A stretch of DNA of 64,000 nt from Exiguobacterium sp. Helios (lineage in GTDB: Bacteria > Bacillota > Bacilli > Exiguobacteriales > Exiguobacteriaceae). This document shows positions 63,450 through 64,000 of this stretch, piece by piece. The DNA is taken from positions 2,753,501 through 2,817,500 of the forward strand of contig NZ_CP053557.1 of NCBI RefSeq assembly GCF_014524545.1, given 5' to 3'. The notes under the pieces were generated by a model. That model did no database searches. It saw only the letters and a program-made list of their open reading frames with translations, and had not been told where the DNA came from. Position 1 is the stretch's first letter. Each line of letters opens with the position of its first letter. Both the position numbers and the translations under genes were made by a program.

Positions 63450-63506
63450 TTGCAATGGAAGAGAATTCATCATATGGTGGAGATAACAATCAGACGTCTG
63501 ACGTCT
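63450..63506 (+). promoter_or_regulatory. Promoter and repeated GACGTCT operator-like site of the AmiS/UreI gene
   Basis: TTGCAA (63450-63455) and TATGGT (63473-63478) spaced by 17. Just downstream lies the palindrome CAGACGTCTG (63491-63500), followed by a second GACGTCT in direct repeat (to 63506), before the ribosome site. The repeat may be a regulator site. Confidence 0.45.
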
Positions 63507-63522
63507 TAATGGAGGAATTCAC

Positions 63523-64000
63523 GTGGGAAATGTAAGTTTGTTATTCGGAGGCGTCGCCCTCTTTTTAAATAGTCTGTCGCTGTTCGGTAAAGTCGATTTG
63601 AAGAGTGCAGGCCTGTTCAGTCTGTTGACCGGATTACTGCAGACGTTCATCGCGACCTGGCTCGTCATCGGGGCAGCCGGAGATCCGGCATTGACGTTCG
63701 GCTATGCGAGCATCTATTTATTTGCGTTTACGTACCTCTATGTCGGCATCACCTTTTTATTTGGTCTTGATGGGAGCGGCGTCGGCTGGTTCTCGCTGTT
63801 TGTCGCCATCTCCGCGCTGTTTTATGCAGGGGTCAGCTTTAGTACCGGCGATTTCATGGGTGGTGCGACGTGGTTATTTTGGGTCATCCTGTGGGGATTA
63901 TTTTTCCTCGGGATGGGATTAAACATCAGCATCGATGCTCTGACGGCACGGGTTGCGATTGTCCTCAGCTGGCTGACGCTAATCGTTCCGGCTCTCGTCG
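63523..64000 (+). CDS. AmiS/UreI family channel or transporter (runs off window)
   Basis: The first 159 residues of a membrane protein with about six hydrophobic helices. It begins with GTG at 63523 (MGNVSLLFGGVALFLNSLSLFG) after GGAGGAATTCAC. The features WLVIGAAGDPALTFGYASIYLF (in two blocks) and the repeated Trp/Gly-rich helices ATWLFWVILWGLFFLGMGLN fit the AmiS/UreI family of urea or short-chain amide channels. No urease or amidase gene is visible before the window ends. Confidence 0.8.
   Translation, partial: MGNVSLLFGGVALFLNSLSLFGKVDLKSAGLFSLLTGLLQTFIATWLVIGAAGDPALTFGYASIYLFAFTYLYVGITFLFGLDGSGVGWFSLFVAISALFYAGVSFSTGDFMGGATWLFWVILWGLFFLGMGLNISIDALTARVAIVLSWLTLIVPALV

Noticed and set aside
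1-64000. CRISPR arrays, transposases, phage genes, tRNA or rRNA genes
   Set aside because: No regularly spaced repeats, no integrase or transposase motifs and no cloverleaf or rRNA sequence were seen on either strand by eye.

Overview
This window looks like chromosome from a low-to-mid GC Gram-positive of the order Bacillales, most like Exiguobacterium. The grounds are strong AGGAGG-type ribosome binding sites, frequent TTG and GTG starts, sigma-A style promoters, S-box and ydaO riboswitches, cre-like and CodY-like sites, and gene sets such as gatCAB-dagK, kdp with a truncated KdpD, and teichoic acid polymerase-like proteins. The genus is inferred from gene content and protein style; no database was searched. 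I see no rRNA, tRNA, CRISPR array, transposase, phage or plasmid gene, so this is ordinary core and accessory chromosome.

Layout. 1-3.8 kb: dagK (cut by the window edge) downstream of the gatCAB tRNA amidotransferase operon, all on the minus strand. 3.9-8.8 kb: mntH, then pruA and putP for proline use, then a HesB-like protein, all minus. 8.9-13.2 kb (plus): a lipoprotein with bcp, an orphan oligopeptide-binding lipoprotein behind a structured, CodY-like leader, and a three-repeat HNHR protein. 13.4-16.4 kb: a membrane diguanylate cyclase, a DUF1054 protein and a secreted protein. 16.5-20.8 kb (minus): a polyamine uptake operon led by a cupin XRE regulator (regulator-potABCD). 21-23 kb: degV, a TspO-like membrane protein and a YqkB-like protein. 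23-26.9 kb: a candidate small RNA, an MHYT-GGDEF-EAL protein, and an ECF sigma/anti-sigma pair. 27-31.4 kb: a CstR-like repressor, YceI, SMP-30, an MBL hydrolase and an oligo-1,6-glucosidase.

31.5-35.5 kb is a methionine block: an MtnE-like aminotransferase, then a SAM-I riboswitch controlling metNIQ. 35.6-43.1 kb holds a structured palindromic repeat, a CAP-domain protein, a small membrane protein, a 915-residue modular secreted nuclease with a perfect cre upstream, and a YyaL/DUF255 protein. 43.3-46.9 kb is a giant SH3b autolysin. 47-52.8 kb is kdp: a c-di-AMP (ydaO) riboswitch, a 35-residue small protein, kdpF, kdpA, kdpB, kdpC and a KdpD that lacks its histidine kinase half. 53-55.8 kb: a small membrane protein, glutathione peroxidase, an unknown protein and glycerate kinase. 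55.9-64 kb: a tandem-domain CDP-glycerol glycerophosphotransferase, a zinc-ribbon/lipoprotein pair, a Gfo/Idh oxidoreductase, an SH3 D,D-carboxypeptidase and the start of an AmiS/UreI channel.

Together the window is rich in cell-surface genes (autolysin, carboxypeptidase, teichoic acid enzyme, CAP protein, secreted nuclease), solute transport (K+, Mn2+, proline, polyamines, peptides, methionine), second-messenger genes (c-di-GMP synthesis and breakdown, c-di-AMP sensing) and redox defence (Bcp, Gpx, CstR-like). Much of the regulation is RNA based: two recognised riboswitches, a terminator whose 3' arm is the next gene's ribosome binding site, a probable attenuator before the teichoic acid gene, a structured leader before the peptide-binding protein, and at least one candidate small RNA.
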